Below the pieces are notes generated by a model. That model worked only from the letters and a program-made list of their open reading frames with translations. It made no database searches and was not told where the DNA came from. Below are positions 43,918 to 55,870 of a stretch of DNA of 64,000 bases, one piece after another. Position numbers and translations under genes: made by a program. This DNA comes from Tridacna crocea. Lineage: Eukaryota > Mollusca > Bivalvia > Cardiida > Cardiidae. Each line of letters begins with the position of its first letter. Positions within the stretch are counted from its first letter, which is position 1. Location: NCBI GenBank assembly GCA_943736015.1, contig OX031071.1:34938619-35002618 (forward strand). Direction: 5' to 3'.

Positions 43918-44099
43918 GGACAAGTTTTACAGAAAACAATACAGCGGCAGCTCTGATTGCTCGTATGAATCATCAGAACCGCTGCTTTACTGTTTTTAAG
44001 GTTCATTATCCAATAGTTAAACTTTTCATGTGAACAATATAGATTTAGATCAGACTCCGAACAGACACACCCAAGTATTAAGTAATTGCGTATTTGTGC

Positions 44100-44240
44100 A
44101 ATCGTATTTCAAAGAGCGTGAAACCGATATTACCGAGTAAAGAGAGAAAAATGGTTACGAGTGTTTTCCCCTTCTCCCACAATGTTTTCAAAAAGCATCC
44201 CAAATCCTTAAACGCCAGTTTATGTAGTAAATGGTTGACA
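44100..44240 (+). mobile_element. MITE-T relic
   Basis: GAGAAAAATGGTTACGAGTG and CCTTCTCCCACAATGTTTTC only. Confidence 0.45.
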
Positions 44241-44289
44241 TTGACAGTGCTGTCTTCCGGTACTTAACCCCTAGACTGTTAATTGCGAC

Positions 44290-45510
44290 TGACTGACCTT
44301 TAGCGGACACTGTCGATCAAGATCAGTCTGCACAGAGCGAGCATCCTGATCTTGGATTTACACTCTCTGATGCAGAGATATTTTCCCCAAATATTTAACT
44401 TTAAAATAGCAACATTTGGAGTTTTAACATCGGCTCAAATTGTTTGTTTCTTTTAAATGGCAGAGTTAAGAGTTAAATGAACTGTGAAGATGTAGATCAG
44501 ACTTCACAAAAACAGCATTCTGATCTTGGATTTTCACTGATGCAGAGATATCTTCCCCAAAGATATAATTTTAAAATAAGAACATTTGGAGTTTTACCAT
44601 CGGCTCAAAATTTTTGTTTCTTTTAAATAGGAGAGTTAGAGTTAAATGAACTGTGAAGATGTGGATCAGACTGCACAAAACGAGCCTTCTGATCTTGGAT
44701 TTACACTCTCTGATGCAGAGATAATTTCCCCAAAGATATAACTTTAAAACAAAATTATTTGGAGTTTTACCATCGGCGCAAAATTTTCGTTTCTTTTAAA
44801 TAGCAGAGTTAGAGTTAAATGAAGTGTGAAGATGTTGATCAGACTGCATAGAACGAGCATTCTGATCTTGGATTTACACTGTCTGATGCAGAGATAATTT
44901 CCCCAAAGATATAACTTTAAAACAACAATATTTGGAGTTTTACCATCGGCTCAAAATGTTCGCTTCTTTTAAATAGCAGAGGTAGAGTTAAATGAAGTGA
45001 AGATGTAGATCAGACTGTAGATCAGAGATATTTTCCGAAAGATATAACTTTAAAACAACAACATTTGGAGTTTTACCATAGGCCCAGAATATTCATTTCT
45101 TTTAAATACACGTAGCAGAGTTAGAGTTAAATGAAGTGTAAAGATGTAGATCAGACAGCACAAAAAGAACATCCTGATCTTGGATTTAAAATGTCCAATG
45201 CAGAGATATTTTCCCCAAAGATATAACTTTAAAATAACAATATTTGGAGTTCTACCATCGGCTCAAAATTTTCGTTTCGTTTAAAAGTAGAGTTAGAGTT
45301 AAATGAACTGTGAAGATGTAGATCAGACAGCACAAAAAGAGCATCCTGATCTTGGATTTACAATGTCCAATGCAGGGTTATTTTTCCCAAAGATATAACT
45401 TTAAAACAACAATATTTGGAGTTCTACCATCGGCTCAAAATTTTCGTTTCTTTTAAAAAACAGAGTTAGAGTTAAATGAACTGTGAAGATGTAGATCAGA
45501 CTGATATATT
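44290..45510 (+). repeat. Tandem array of about 175 bp units, about seven copies
   Basis: Each unit has GTTAAATGAACTGTGAAGAT, GTAGATCAGACTGCACAAAA, GCATTCTGATCTTGGATTTA, GATGCAGAGATATTTTCC and TTTGGAGTTTTACCATCGGC. One unit near 45000 lacks the second half of the GATCAG stem. The array amplifies the dispersed GATCAGACTGCA hairpin. Confidence 0.9.
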
Positions 45511-45589
45511 CATTTGAAAACAATCACATAGTTATTCAGTGCACGTTTTACTGTACTTTAGACCGACCATTTTAAGGTATTCGGTTATT

Positions 45590-45862
45590 TAGTGAATTGT
45601 AAAGACGTAGATTAGACTGCTCACAACATATTAATTTATTTGATTGATTTCACATAAGTATTGATGGTATTTTAGACAACAGTAAGACGTAGATCAGACT
45701 GCTCACAACCAATTAATGATTTCACATAAGTATTGATGGTCTTTTAGACAACAGTAAAGACGTAGATCAGACTGCTCACAACCAATTAATGATTTCACAT
45801 AAGTATTGATGGTCTTTTAGACAACAGTAAAGACGTAGATCAGACTGCTCACAACAAATCAA
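45590..45862 (+). repeat. Tandem array of about 72 bp units, about four copies
   Basis: GACGTAGATCAGACTGCTCA, ATTTCACATAAGTATTGATG and GGTCTTTTAGACAACAGTAA per unit. It shares only GTAGATCAGACTGC with the preceding array. Confidence 0.85.
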
Positions 45863-46086
45863 CCTATTCATCTACATGTCAAAACTATCATATTTGTACT
45901 GAAAATTCAATGATTAATCATTATTATTTCTTTTATTATTATTATTTATATCATCATTATGTTCAATTGATAATTGTAAACACTAATAATCCCCCAGAAA
46001 AGCTAACAAGGTGTCTGCAATATCAATGCAGGTTGATCTTGGTCATATTTTTTCCAAATAAAGCAACCAGTCTTGTAGTCAAAGAC

Positions 46087-46314
46087 ATAACTCATTACCA
46101 ACGACAAAATTTTAGGTTTGTCCAAATTAACAGTACTTGCAGACGACAAAATAAAAGTGACTAAAGAACTAAAATTTGTTTTACGAAAGGTAGAAAACAT
46201 TGTGGGAAAAAGAGAAATTGCTGGTTACCAGCATTTTCTCCTTTTTTCACAGTGCTTTCAAAAGGCTTCTTTCTCAGGGTTGTCAAAAATAGGGATTGTT
46301 TGGTAATGGGTTAA
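46087..46314 (+). mobile_element. MITE-T copy, near complete
   Basis: The left edge is ATAACTCATTACCAACGAC, the right edge TTAA at 46311. The hairpin is intact. It is followed directly by the start of another MITE-T. Confidence 0.85.
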
Positions 46315-46319
46315 GGTTT

Positions 46320-46366
46320 ATTTTTCCCCTGCTATCCAGTTTTTACGACCCCAAGAAATAAAGCTT
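46320..46366 (-). mobile_element. MITE-T left part, interrupted by a LINE (continues at 49722)
   Basis: CCTGCTATCCAGTTTTTACG and ACCCCAAGAAATAAAGC match an R-end. The expected hairpin arm is missing here and appears after the LINE. Confidence 0.75.
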
Positions 46367-49300
46367 TTGGAATCCTTGCCAATTACTGATAATATTCGCC
46401 TAAGAAACTGTATTGATAATGTAGTTAATCAGCATGGACTTACTTTTATAGATTTTTTATGTGATTCAAAAATGTGTATTTTGAATGGTCGGTTCAATTC
46501 TGACTTTGATAATTTCACATGTGTCTCGCATAGAGGGCGATCTGTAGTAGATTATGTTTGTGTCCCTCATGACTGCATTAACAACTGTGAACAATTTGAA
46601 GTTATCCCCCTTTCTGATATTGTTACTAAAAATCAACTCCAGTCACTTATTGGGCCGGGTAGCAAATTACCTGATCATAATGCGTTGAGATTTGACTATA
46701 AATACTATGGTCAAATCGAGATGCAAAATGACGAGGTAAACCTTCAACAAAAACCAAGCAGAGAGAAATTTAACTACAAAGTATTTCAATTAAATAGAAT
46801 CCCCGAAAATTTTTTATCATCTGATTTATCCAGATGTACATTCGCAAGACTTATTCGACAAATTGAACTTTGTCGTGAAAACCAAAATGGTATTGATGAC
46901 CTATATGAAACAATTAGCAAAACTGTCTATGACGAAATGAACAAACATATCCCTTCGTTTGATACGTCTAAGAGAACAAAAAAACGTTATAAAATCTACA
47001 AACCATATTGGAATGATGAACTTGAAAATTTATGGCGCGCCATGCACAAATGTGAAAAAGATTACATTAGATTTCGCGGTAGACGGGAAAATAGAGATAT
47101 TCTAAGAATAAAGTTTCTGGTTTCGAGAAGTAAATTTGATAAAGCTTTACGAACAGCTGAAAGATCATTTAATAAGTCCTTATGCATGGAAAAAGAAGAT
47201 AATTGTACAAATGATCCGCGTGCATTCTGGTCGCATATTCAAAAGCTTGGCCCAAATCGCAACAGTCGAATACCTTTCGAGGTGTATGATAATGAGAATA
47301 ACCTTAATTCTAATGAAGACGTCGTATTCAAAAAGTGGTCTGAAGATTTTGAAACATTATATGATAACAGCTCTGCCATTAATGAATTCGATGAACAATT
47401 TCACGAAAACATTATTCAGGAAAAAGATTTTCTAGAGGGGCACATGCTTGATCCATTATATGAAGAGAATTTATTTCTTAACAGAATTATATCTCTAGAA
47501 GAAGTAGAATCAGTTGTCATGGCGGCAAAGTCAGGAAAATCAGTTGGTATAGACAAAATTCCCTACGAAGTGTTAAAATTTCCTATAGTTATCAGTTTAT
47601 TGCATTCTCTATTTAACTTGTGCCTCGATACAGGTATTGTTCCAACAGCTTGGAAAAAAGCAATAATATCACCAGTCCCTAAAGATACATCTAAAGACAA
47701 ACGAGTGCCTTTAAAGTATCGTGGAATAAGTCTAATATCAGTAGTCAGTAAACTTTATTCAAATGTCTTAAATAAACGTCTGATGAAGTATCTTGAGAAT
47801 GAAAATATATTTGCTGAAGAACAAAATGGTTTCAGACCCCACCGATCGTGTGAAGAGCATATTTTTTCAGCTACCATATTAATCAGAAACAGAATTCTAC
47901 AGAAAAAAGATACGTTTGCTATGTTCATAGACTTGCAAAAGGCATTTGATTTTGTCAATAGAGACATGTTACTTTTCAAGATGATTAAAAATGGTATTAA
48001 TGGTAAATTCTATAGCTCATTTAAAGCTTTAATTACAAACACGCAATCATGCGTTAAACTAAATGGTACACTTTCCGACTGGTTTCCCACTATTTCCGGT
48101 GTACGGCAAGGAGATACAAGCTCTTCAAGAGTATTCGCTCTCTACATAAATGACCTTATTGAAGGGATTAATGGTCTGGGTAAAGGAATTAAATATGGAA
48201 ATAACCAATTAAGCTGTCTGGTATATGCAGATGACATAATTTTACTATCAGAGTCTGAAAACGAAATGCAAACAATGCTAGACTTTACCAACGATTGGTG
48301 CAATAAATGGAGATTACGTATAAATCACTCGAAGTCAAACTGTATGCACTTTAGAAATAAGGGGAACTCCAGGAGCAAATATTTGTTTAAAGTTAAAAAC
48401 AATGTACTAGAATATATCGACACTTACAGATATCTCGGTATTTTTATAAATGAATTTTTAGACTTTTCATACACTGCAGATACCCTTGCCCAAGCGGGAA
48501 GCCGCGCACTTGGTTCTGTCATACATAAAATACACAGTAAGAAAGATATTGGTTTTAAAACTTATAAAAAGCTATACGAGTCGTGCGTTATACCGGTCAT
48601 TGACTATTGCTCTTCTAGTTGGGGGTTTAAAGAATATAAAAAGTCAGAGTCAATCCAAAATAGATGTTTTCGATATTTCCTTGGTGTTCATAAATTTACT
48701 CCTCTACCATGTATTTCTGGCGATATAGGTGTTATTAGCTGTAGGCACAGACGTTGGGTCAACATGCTACGATTGTGGAATCGTATCATTAAAATGGCTG
48801 ACAATCGCTTACCTAAAACTATTTCTAATTATAATTACGCTTGCAACAGAAAATCATGGTGTTCAGAAATAAAACATATAATGGAAAACGTAAACCACAT
48901 ACAAACATATGAATCAAAGATACCGATTGACCTGGAACAGTTTAAGCAAGCAATATTTGTTAAGGAATCCGAAAACTGGCAAACTGAAATTCAGAAAATG
49001 GCTAAATTAAGAACATATAGAATCTTTAAACAAGCTTTTGGTCAAGAAGCCTATCTTTGTTCAAACGCTTCGAAACTAGAAAGATCTCATTTAGCTCAGT
49101 TTCGTTTTGGTATTTTGCCTTTGAAGGTAGAAACTGGTAGATTTATAGGACAAGCATTAAGTGAACGTATATGTAACTTATGCGAATTAAATGAAATAGA
49201 GAACGAAATTCACTTCCTTCTTAAATGTCCGAAATACGAAACTTTACGCCAGATTTTATACCAAAAAATCATTTTTACAAATCGAAATAATGAAATAGAC

Positions 49301-49417
49301 ATCGATTCCTTAAATGACAATGAAAAGATAACATATTTGCTTAATGAAAAATACTTGTATACCTCAAAATATATCTTCAATGCTTTTCAATTACGCACAA
49401 ACTCTCTGTACAGATAG
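46367..49417 (+). CDS. LINE ORF2-type protein, endonuclease (partial) plus reverse transcriptase
   Basis: An intact 1016-codon frame. It nicks target DNA and copies element RNA there (target-primed reverse transcription, family knowledge). Residues 20-105 are the end of an APE-type endonuclease: SVVDYVCVP near residue 55-65 and the catalytic-type DH at 103-104. The N-terminal half of that domain is missing. RT motifs: FIDLQKAFD with Asp522, GVRQGDTSSSRVFALYIND near 580-600, YADD at 620-623, then YRYLGIFIN near 690. A C-terminal C936-x2-C939-x9-H949-x4-C954 motif is typical of such proteins. The start is arbitrary: the first codon shown is TTG at the truncation point. No stops or frameshifts, so the copy is young. 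Confidence 0.9.
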   Translation: MESLPITDNIRLRNCIDNVVNQHGLTFIDFLCDSKMCILNGRFNSDFDNFTCVSHRGRSVVDYVCVPHDCINNCEQFEVIPLSDIVTKNQLQSLIGPGSKLPDHNALRFDYKYYGQIEMQNDEVNLQQKPSREKFNYKVFQLNRIPENFLSSDLSRCTFARLIRQIELCRENQNGIDDLYETISKTVYDEMNKHIPSFDTSKRTKKRYKIYKPYWNDELENLWRAMHKCEKDYIRFRGRRENRDILRIKFLVSRSKFDKALRTAERSFNKSLCMEKEDNCTNDPRAFWSHIQKLGPNRNSRIPFEVYDNENNLNSNEDVVFKKWSEDFETLYDNSSAINEFDEQFHENIIQEKDFLEGHMLDPLYEENLFLNRIISLEEVESVVMAAKSGKSVGIDKIPYEVLKFPIVISLLHSLFNLCLDTGIVPTAWKKAIISPVPKDTSKDKRVPLKYRGISLISVVSKLYSNVLNKRLMKYLENENIFAEEQNGFRPHRSCEEHIFSATILIRNRILQKKDTFAMFIDLQKAFDFVNRDMLLFKMIKNGINGKFYSSFKALITNTQSCVKLNGTLSDWFPTISGVRQGDTSSSRVFALYINDLIEGINGLGKGIKYGNNQLSCLVYADDIILLSESENEMQTMLDFTNDWCNKWRLRINHSKSNCMHFRNKGNSRSKYLFKVKNNVLEYIDTYRYLGIFINEFLDFSYTADTLAQAGSRALGSVIHKIHSKKDIGFKTYKKLYESCVIPVIDYCSSSWGFKEYKKSESIQNRCFRYFLGVHKFTPLPCISGDIGVISCRHRRWVNMLRLWNRIIKMADNRLPKTISNYNYACNRKSWCSEIKHIMENVNHIQTYESKIPIDLEQFKQAIFVKESENWQTEIQKMAKLRTYRIFKQAFGQEAYLCSNASKLERSHLAQFRFGILPLKVETGRFIGQALSERICNLCELNEIENEIHFLLKCPKYETLRQILYQKIIFTNRNNEIDIDSLNDNEKITYLLNEKYLYTSKYIFNAFQLRTNSLYR

Positions 49418-49721
49418 TATTTCTTTTTTTGGTAGTCACACTTTCTCAGACTCTAAACAAATTAATCAACTAACCTTTTATACTACTTTATACAATTGCA
49501 TTAAGATAGTCAACTATTGTATGTTTTAATGTCATTCAGTAATTGGTTTTGTACTGACATACTAGTACACGGATGTGCTTATATATTCAGTAACCATGTT
49601 TAAAGTGACATGTAGGCCCAACGCGGCCGGGTGTTTCAAATCTTCTTGTACTTTATTATTACTATGTTTGTATAAATATGTAACATTTGTCACTATAATA
49701 AAATGTTCGTTCGTTCGTTCG
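46367..49721 (+). mobile_element. 5'-truncated non-LTR retrotransposon (LINE)
   Basis: Extends from the MITE-T break to the end of a (TTCG)n tail at about 49705-49721, which follows AATAAA at 49697. The 3' untranslated part after the stop is about 300 bases and AT-rich. There is no first ORF and the endonuclease is partly missing, so the insertion is a truncated copy. The C-terminal cysteine/histidine motif and short-repeat tail point to the CR1/L2/Jockey side of LINEs; the exact clade is not assigned. Confidence 0.9.
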
Positions 49722-49885
49722 GTAAAACACATTGTGAGAACTTGAGAAATGGTTTGGTTTTTCCCATAATGTTCACGACCCGTTCTTGGACAAATGTCAA
49801 CTTTGGGTTATTTTTCGTCTGCAGATACTTTGTATTTGGACAGGGATACATAATTGTTATTTGGGAAAGGTTTGAGTCAAGTAGA
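49722..49885 (-). mobile_element. MITE-T right part, continuation of 46320-46366
   Basis: AAAACACATTGTGAGAACTT, CCCATAATGTTCACGACC, TTCGTCTGCAGATACTTTG and GTTATTTGGGAAAGGTTTGA follow the family order from the hairpin to the L-end. Together with 46320-46366 they make one element. Confidence 0.75.
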
Positions 49886-49957
49886 TATCTATGTCGTGAA
49901 AACTGGCTTCATGTTATACTATGAGCCTTTTGTTATAAATGTATGGTTAAGTTATGA

Positions 49958-50186
49958 TTAACCCTTTACTCCATAGATACTCATTTTGACTTATCAACAA
50001 CAGACAGTTTTTGAAAACATTGTGGGAAAAGGAGAAAATGCTCGTAAAGAGCAATTTCTCGTTTTTCCACAATGTTTTCAACTCAATCAGATATTTGTAT
50101 CCTCATTTGTTCATATTTTGACATCATATCTTTATTTGCTGCTGAAATGCAAGAGTCTCAAATTGGCACATCATGTCAAGGGTTAA
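49958..50186 (-). mobile_element. MITE-T copy, divergent subtype
   Basis: TTAA at both edges. The hairpin arm AACATTGTGGGAAAAGGAG is conserved; the loop is changed (AATGCTCGTAAAGAGCA). The right half is largely unlike the consensus. Confidence 0.75.
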
Positions 50187-50544
50187 GATTTCGAAAATTT
50201 ATCGACACACCTCGGGATGCAAATGTAACTTTGGAACCCAGTTTGCAATCAAATTCCTATTTTTTTTTTGTGAAAATAAATGTTAAAAAAAACCTTTTCT
50301 TTGATGAACAAAAAACGATTTATTTATTTATTTATTTATCAGTCTAATTATTATTTATTTGAGGCCTGTGAAGTTATCTCATCGGTAACCTGCACTACAC
50401 CAGTCAAATTAATCTCAAACTGACAAATTAATGGTACCTTACGTTATGTACAGAGTTTTATTTGGTATGAAACGATCTCGGAAAAGCTAAAAACTCACAA
50501 GATTTTAATAGTTCCTACTTTGTATTTTTTTTCTTTTTTGTTCC

Positions 50545-50775
50545 TTAACTCATTACCAAACTATAGAATTTTGGGTTTGTCCAAATCGAAAGAACTTGCA
50601 GACGACAAAATAAAAGAGACTGAAAATTTGAAATTTGTTTTCTGAATGGTTGAAAAACATTGTATTAAATGGGGGAAAATGCTGGTTACCAGCATTTTTT
50701 CCTTTTTCCACATTGTTTTTTATGCTTCTTTCTCAGGGTCGTCAAAAGTAGGGATTGTGTGGTAATGGGTGTTAA
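50545..50775 (+). mobile_element. MITE-T copy, complete
   Basis: TTAA at both edges; L-end ACCAAACTATAGAATTTTGG; R-end AGTAGGGATTGTGTGGTAAT. Confidence 0.85.
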
Positions 50776-50959
50776 ATCCTTACGCCGGCCAGTCTTAAAA
50801 ACATGGCGTTCAGTACAGAAACTGGTCGTTATGTTGCTTATATTAGTATTATTCCTTAAGTACTTTTCCGAATATTTTTGACAAACCTGTGATAGAACAG
50901 TGTGGAAAAAAGGAGGAATAAATTAGTATGAACTAATAATATCTTCCTAAAAGCATTTC

Positions 50960-53900
50960 AAACAAGGAATGCTTTTTTGTCTAAAAGAATTATGAAAGTC
51001 TTTAAAAATTCCAAGGGGGCCATGATGAACCTGAAATCGTTCAACTGACTCTTTAGACCAAACATGACCCATTTTCAATCTCTTTTGAGATATAATGATG
51101 AACATTCTACCAAGTCTTTCATGGGTTACTGCCCCGAAATGACCCACTTGCAAACTGGTAAAAGACCAACGTTCTGATCAAGTTTCATTAACATTACATC
51201 TAAAATGAGGCTTCTAGAAAGTAAGCAAGGTTTTCGAAGAGTTGACCTAGTGACCTAGACTCTGATGCGACATTACCAATTTTCTTTCAAGATATTTTCA
51301 AACTCTTTCAAGATATCATCAAGACAAACATTCTGACCAAGTTTCAAGAGTTTTGGACTGAAAATGGGGCCTCTAGAGCATACACAAAGTTTTTCTAGGA
51401 TTTGACCTTGTGACCTAGTATTTGATCAGACATTACCCATTATCAAATATTTTTGAGATATGACTAAGATAAACATTCTAACCAAGTTTCATGAGTATTG
51501 GATTGAAAATATAGCCTCTAGAGTATACAAAAAATTTTTCAAGGTTTGACCAAGTGACATAGTATCTGACCCGAAATAACCCATTATCAAAATATTTTGA
51601 CATATCACCAAAACAAACATTCCGGCCAATTGTGAAGAGTATCAGACTGGAAATGTGGCCTCCAGAGCGTAACAAGGTTTTCTTCTAATTTTTGGCCCAG
51701 TTACCTATTTTTTGACCCCATATGGCCCATTTTCAAATTCATCCAAGGTATTATCAAGACAAACATTCTGACCGAGTTTCAGGAGTATCAGACTGAAAAT
51801 GTATCCTCCAGAGCACACAATGTTTGTCTTGATTTGACATATTGATCTAGTTTTTGACCTGACATAACCCATTTTTGAACTCGTTCGAGATATTAGCTAA
51901 ACAAGTATTCTGACCAACTTTCAAGAGTGTTGGACCGAAAATGTTGCGTCTAGAGCGGTCACAAAGTTTGTCTAAGATTTGCCCTAGTGACCTGGTTTTT
52001 GATTCGACATGGTCCATTTTCAAACTCGTCCGAGATACCACCAGGACAAATATTCTGACGAACTTTCAAGAGTGTTGGAATAAAAATGTGGTATCTAGAG
52101 TGTACACAAGGTTTCTCTAAGATTGGACCGGCTGACCTAGTTTTTGAGCAGACATGACCCATTTTCGAATTCGTCCGAGATATGATCAAAGCAAAGATTC
52201 TGACCAACTCTCAGTAGTATTGGACAGAAAATGTGGCCTCTCGAGCTTACACAAGCTTTTTCTTAGATTTCACCTAGCGATCTGGTTTTTAACCCGACAT
52301 GACACTGGACACAGCACGATCACAATAGCTCACCATGAACACTTCGTGCTCAGGTGAGCAAAAAGGAAGAAATGTAAATGTTAGAATCTTGACTATTGCT
52401 CTTTATTTAAACTCATTGTGTGATAGTAGTGAGATTAAATTGCCTTGCAGTTTGTGAGATTTCCGTTTCACTGAAACGTGCCGAAACGTGTGGCCCCTAG
52501 AGCGTATATTAGGTTTCCAAAAGATTGGACCTAGTGACCCTTTTTTTTATTGTATACCACACATTTCCTATAAGGCGTTCAAGATGTTCTCAAGATAAAC
52601 ATTTTGGTCAACTTTTATGAGTATTGAACCGAACATGTGGTCTCAAATGCGTTCACAAAATACTTCAAAAGGTTTGACCCTATGACCTAGTTTTTGACCC
52701 GACTTGACGTATTCAAAAGTGGAATGAGGTATCGTCATGGCAAATATTTATTTATTTGGCAAAAATTTTAATCTGTGACGTAGTTATTGATCCCTACCTA
52801 ACCTACAATCTTGTCCAAAATATCATGAAAAAATCTAACCTAGTTTCATTGGTATTTGACTAACATTGTGGCCTCTAGACTTTTCTACTTTTTGACCCCC
52901 ACCTGACCCATTTTTAAACTCAACACTCACCAAAGATATCAATAGTATAAACATTCTGAACAGTTTTCGTTAAGTATTGGAGTAAGGTTGTTGGTAATAA
53001 GCACACACTACCTTTTTTAAGATTTTATGTTATAACCTAGTTTTTTACCTGATGAGACTTCTTACCAAACTCATGTAATACATTATCAAGACTAACCTTC
53101 TGACCATGTTTCGAAAGTATTAGACTGAAAATTCCGCCTCAAGGGCGTACAGAATGTCTTTTTTTTAAGATTTGACCCAATTAACTAATTACGACCTGAC
53201 GAGACCCATTTTCAAGGCTGTCCGACTCATCAAGTCAAACATTCCGACCAAGGAGTGCCTGAAAAACAATGTGGTCTCTAGAGTGTACACAGGATTTTGT
53301 AAGATTTGACCCTCTGACCTAGTTTTTTATCGGACATGTTCTTTAACGCTTTACCAGACGATAAAATTTTAGCTTTGTCAAAATTGAAAGCATTTGCAGA
53401 CGACAAATTTTAATGTGGCTCAAATGGTGCAAATTTTCTTTGATGGGGTAGGAAACATTGTGGGAATAGGCAAAAATACTGAAACCAGCATTTTCTTCTT
53501 TTCCCACAATGTTTTCAAAAAGGCTTCTTTTCCAGGAGCGTCAAAAATCGGCATTTATTTGGTAAATGATTAAACAAAAATTTCAAACATGCGTATTAGA
53601 TTAAAACTGTGACCACAAGCAAGTCTTTTGAAAGATTTGACACGTGACCTACTTTTTAACTCGCTGTGACCAATTTTTTAACAGTATCTTATTGAAAATA
53701 TGGTTCCTAGGGTAAGATTTTTCTAATATTTCATCTGGTGACCTAGTTTTATCGCACTTGACTCATTTAAGGAAACAAACATTGCGGTAAAACAAAATTA
53801 CATTGCTGCTAAGAAGTCTGAACTCCTTAAATAAAAACAGAACAACAGTCATTTTTAAAGATTTGATAGTGTGACCCAGTGTTTGACCCGATTTTATCGT

Positions 53901-54560
53901 TTCGTTCACTCGACTGAGAAGTTACAAAGACAAAATGTACTGACCAGGTCTTAGGAACATGAAAGTTCGCAACAAATGCCCAGCTGACATATAATCAGCA
54001 TCTAGCGGTATTCGAACCCATGCGGACAGATATTCTCGTTTTTCGACATTTTAAAGACCAATGCCATAATTGTTGCGTTTAAGTGATATCTTCCTAACGC
54101 TGTTGTTAGGTATTGTAATTAAATCAGGACGGAGAGCTCTACACATCAAGGAGTAGTCTCCCGTAACACCAAGTTTTAATTGTTTAAGCTTATCGTGACA
54201 AGGTTTTTTTTCTTAGGTTCGATCGAGTAATCTATTATTTTACCTGGCACAACTCGATCTAGAATTCGTCCGATATATTATTAAAATGTGGCCTTTAAGA
54301 CAAACCCAAGCATTTTCAATTTTATGACCCTTGACCTGGCTTTTGACCCATTTTCAAACGCGTACGAGATACCATCATTGCAAACATTCCTACCAAGTTC
54401 CACGAGTTTCTGATATAAAATGTGGCCTAAAGTATGTAATCAAGGATTCCCCAAGATTTTACTCTCTGACCTAGTTTTTTACCGGACCGGAAATTTTTCA
54501 AGAATACATACGTAGCAGTAAAACAAAATTACGTTCCTGCCACAAAGTTTGAAAACGAAC
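50960..54560 (+). repeat. Pearl-like degenerate tandem array 3
   Basis: Over twenty diverged units of about 140-150 bp. Typical parts are GTGACCTAGTTTTTGACC, ACATGACCCATTTTCAAACT, CGTCCGAGATA, ACAAACATTCTGACCAA and AAAATGTGGCCTCTAGAGCG. At 52300-52370 it is broken by a cap-like segment (AGCACGATCACAATAGCTCA, CTTCGTGCTCAGGTGAGCA), so at least two elements abut. Same family as 16540-17800 in opposite orientation. Units decay progressively past 53.6 kb. The short open frames are artefacts. Confidence 0.75.
53343..53573 (+). mobile_element. MITE-T copy inside pearl-like array 3
   Basis: TTAA at both edges; hairpin at 53453-53518. It interrupts an array unit just after TTATCGGACATG. Confidence 0.85.
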
Positions 54561-54724
54561 AATATGAAACCGAGCTCTGGGGATCTTTATTTTTGGAAGA
54601 TGATTTAAGCATTACCAAAAATCTCATATACATGTATCTAAGATAGTAAAGGAACACGTTCTACGTACTCTTACATAAGACTTTCTCTTTTTTTAAAAAA
54701 AACTTACTGTATTACGAAACGAAG

Positions 54725-54900
54725 GGATAAACTTTTTTATCAATATCCCAAATTAAGACGAGCCCGAAGAAAATTGCTTTCGAAACCAACATTTCTTCTT
54801 TTCTAGCAATGTTTTCTATCTTCTTTAAGACGAATCCAAACTGATCTAATTTGTCTTCTGTAAATGCTTTAAATTTGGACAAGTCTATAATTCTCTCCCT
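54725..54900 (-). mobile_element. MITE-T, decayed
   Basis: CTTTCGAAACCAACATTTCT, TTTCTAGCAATGTTTTC and GTCTTCTGTAAATGC then TTTGGACAAGTCTATAATT. A CT microsatellite (54894-54916) replaces the right terminus. Confidence 0.55.
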
Positions 54901-54949
54901 CTCTCTCTCTCTCTCTTAAAAACATGGCCATGTTTTTACTTCGGTTATC

Positions 54950-55025
54950 CATGAGTGTAGATCCAAGATCAGACTGCAAACTTCTGTGCTGTCTGATCTT
55001 AATCTACACTGTTCACTAAGTGTAT
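54950..55025. repeat. GATCAGACTGCA hairpin, single copy
   Basis: GTGTAGATCCAAGATCAGAC and GTCTGATCTTAATCTACACT form an inverted repeat around ACTTCTGTGCT. Other single copies: 22540-22600, 27189-27240, 58105-58160. Confidence 0.75.
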
Positions 55026-55399
55026 AGAGTCGCACTTAACAGGAAGGGGAGGGGGTATTAGTTTTTTATTGATTAAACAAAAATGCTGGCCAAAAATGAA
55101 TTTTATAATCAGGCACAAAATAAAAAAAGATAGAGTGACCTTACAACTTTTAGCTTTGAAATTTATTCCTGTCTCTGCGACTTACACCTGGACATACTGT
55201 ACAATAACATACTGACTTACAGCTATTTCCAATAACTTTTCTATGGTATTGATATTAATTTAAAAATGCATTTTATCAATCGCTTCTTTTTTTTCCCTTG
55301 GGCAGCTACATATTTTTTTATGACAAATAGATGGAATGTAGGAAAATCAAATTATTTTAAAGGTTTTTTTTTATTTTTTATTTTGCAGAATACGTAGCC

Positions 55400-55870
55400 C
55401 TGTAGTTTCTTTTATCAGCTCTACTGGCTGAAAGCTAGAAGAGCTTATGTCATGGCGTGGTTTCCGTCGTCCTTCCGTCCGTTGTGTCTGTCCATCAGTC
55501 CGTCTATTCGTGCGTTAGTCTTTTTCTCGTTTACGCGATAAAGCCTACATTTGTTGTCAGATTTCCATGAAATTTGCACAGTTTTTTTTATCTCATTGGT
55601 AGTTGGGATCCTATTGATTTTGAGAAAAATCCAACAAACAGTAAGAGAAAAGTAGCCATTTCAAGTTGAAAATTAAAATTTTCATTTCTTCTTTACAGGA
55701 TAAAGTCTGTATTTGTTATCAGATTTTTGTGAAACTTGCACACTTTGTTTATCTCATCAGTAGCTTCAATCCCATTGATTTTGAAAAAAAAATCCAATAA
55801 ACTGTATGGGAAAAAGTAGCCGTTTCAAAATTGAAATTTCAATTTCTTGTTAATGCGATGAAGTCAGCGT
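55400..55870 (+). repeat. Pearl-like degenerate tandem array 4, short
   Basis: A CGTCCTTCCGTCCGTTGTGT cap follows GAAGAGCTTATGTCATGGCG. About two and a half units of some 150 bp then carry TTTACGCGATAAAGCCTAC, CAGATTTCCATGAAATTTGC and AAAAATCCAACAAACAGTA. Confidence 0.65.

Noticed and set aside
47755..47979. Minus-strand frame inside the LINE
   Set aside because: Shadow of the intact plus-strand reverse transcriptase frame.
53343..53573. Boundary of a new pearl-like element
   Set aside because: The break in the array is a TTAA-flanked MITE-T insertion, not an element end.
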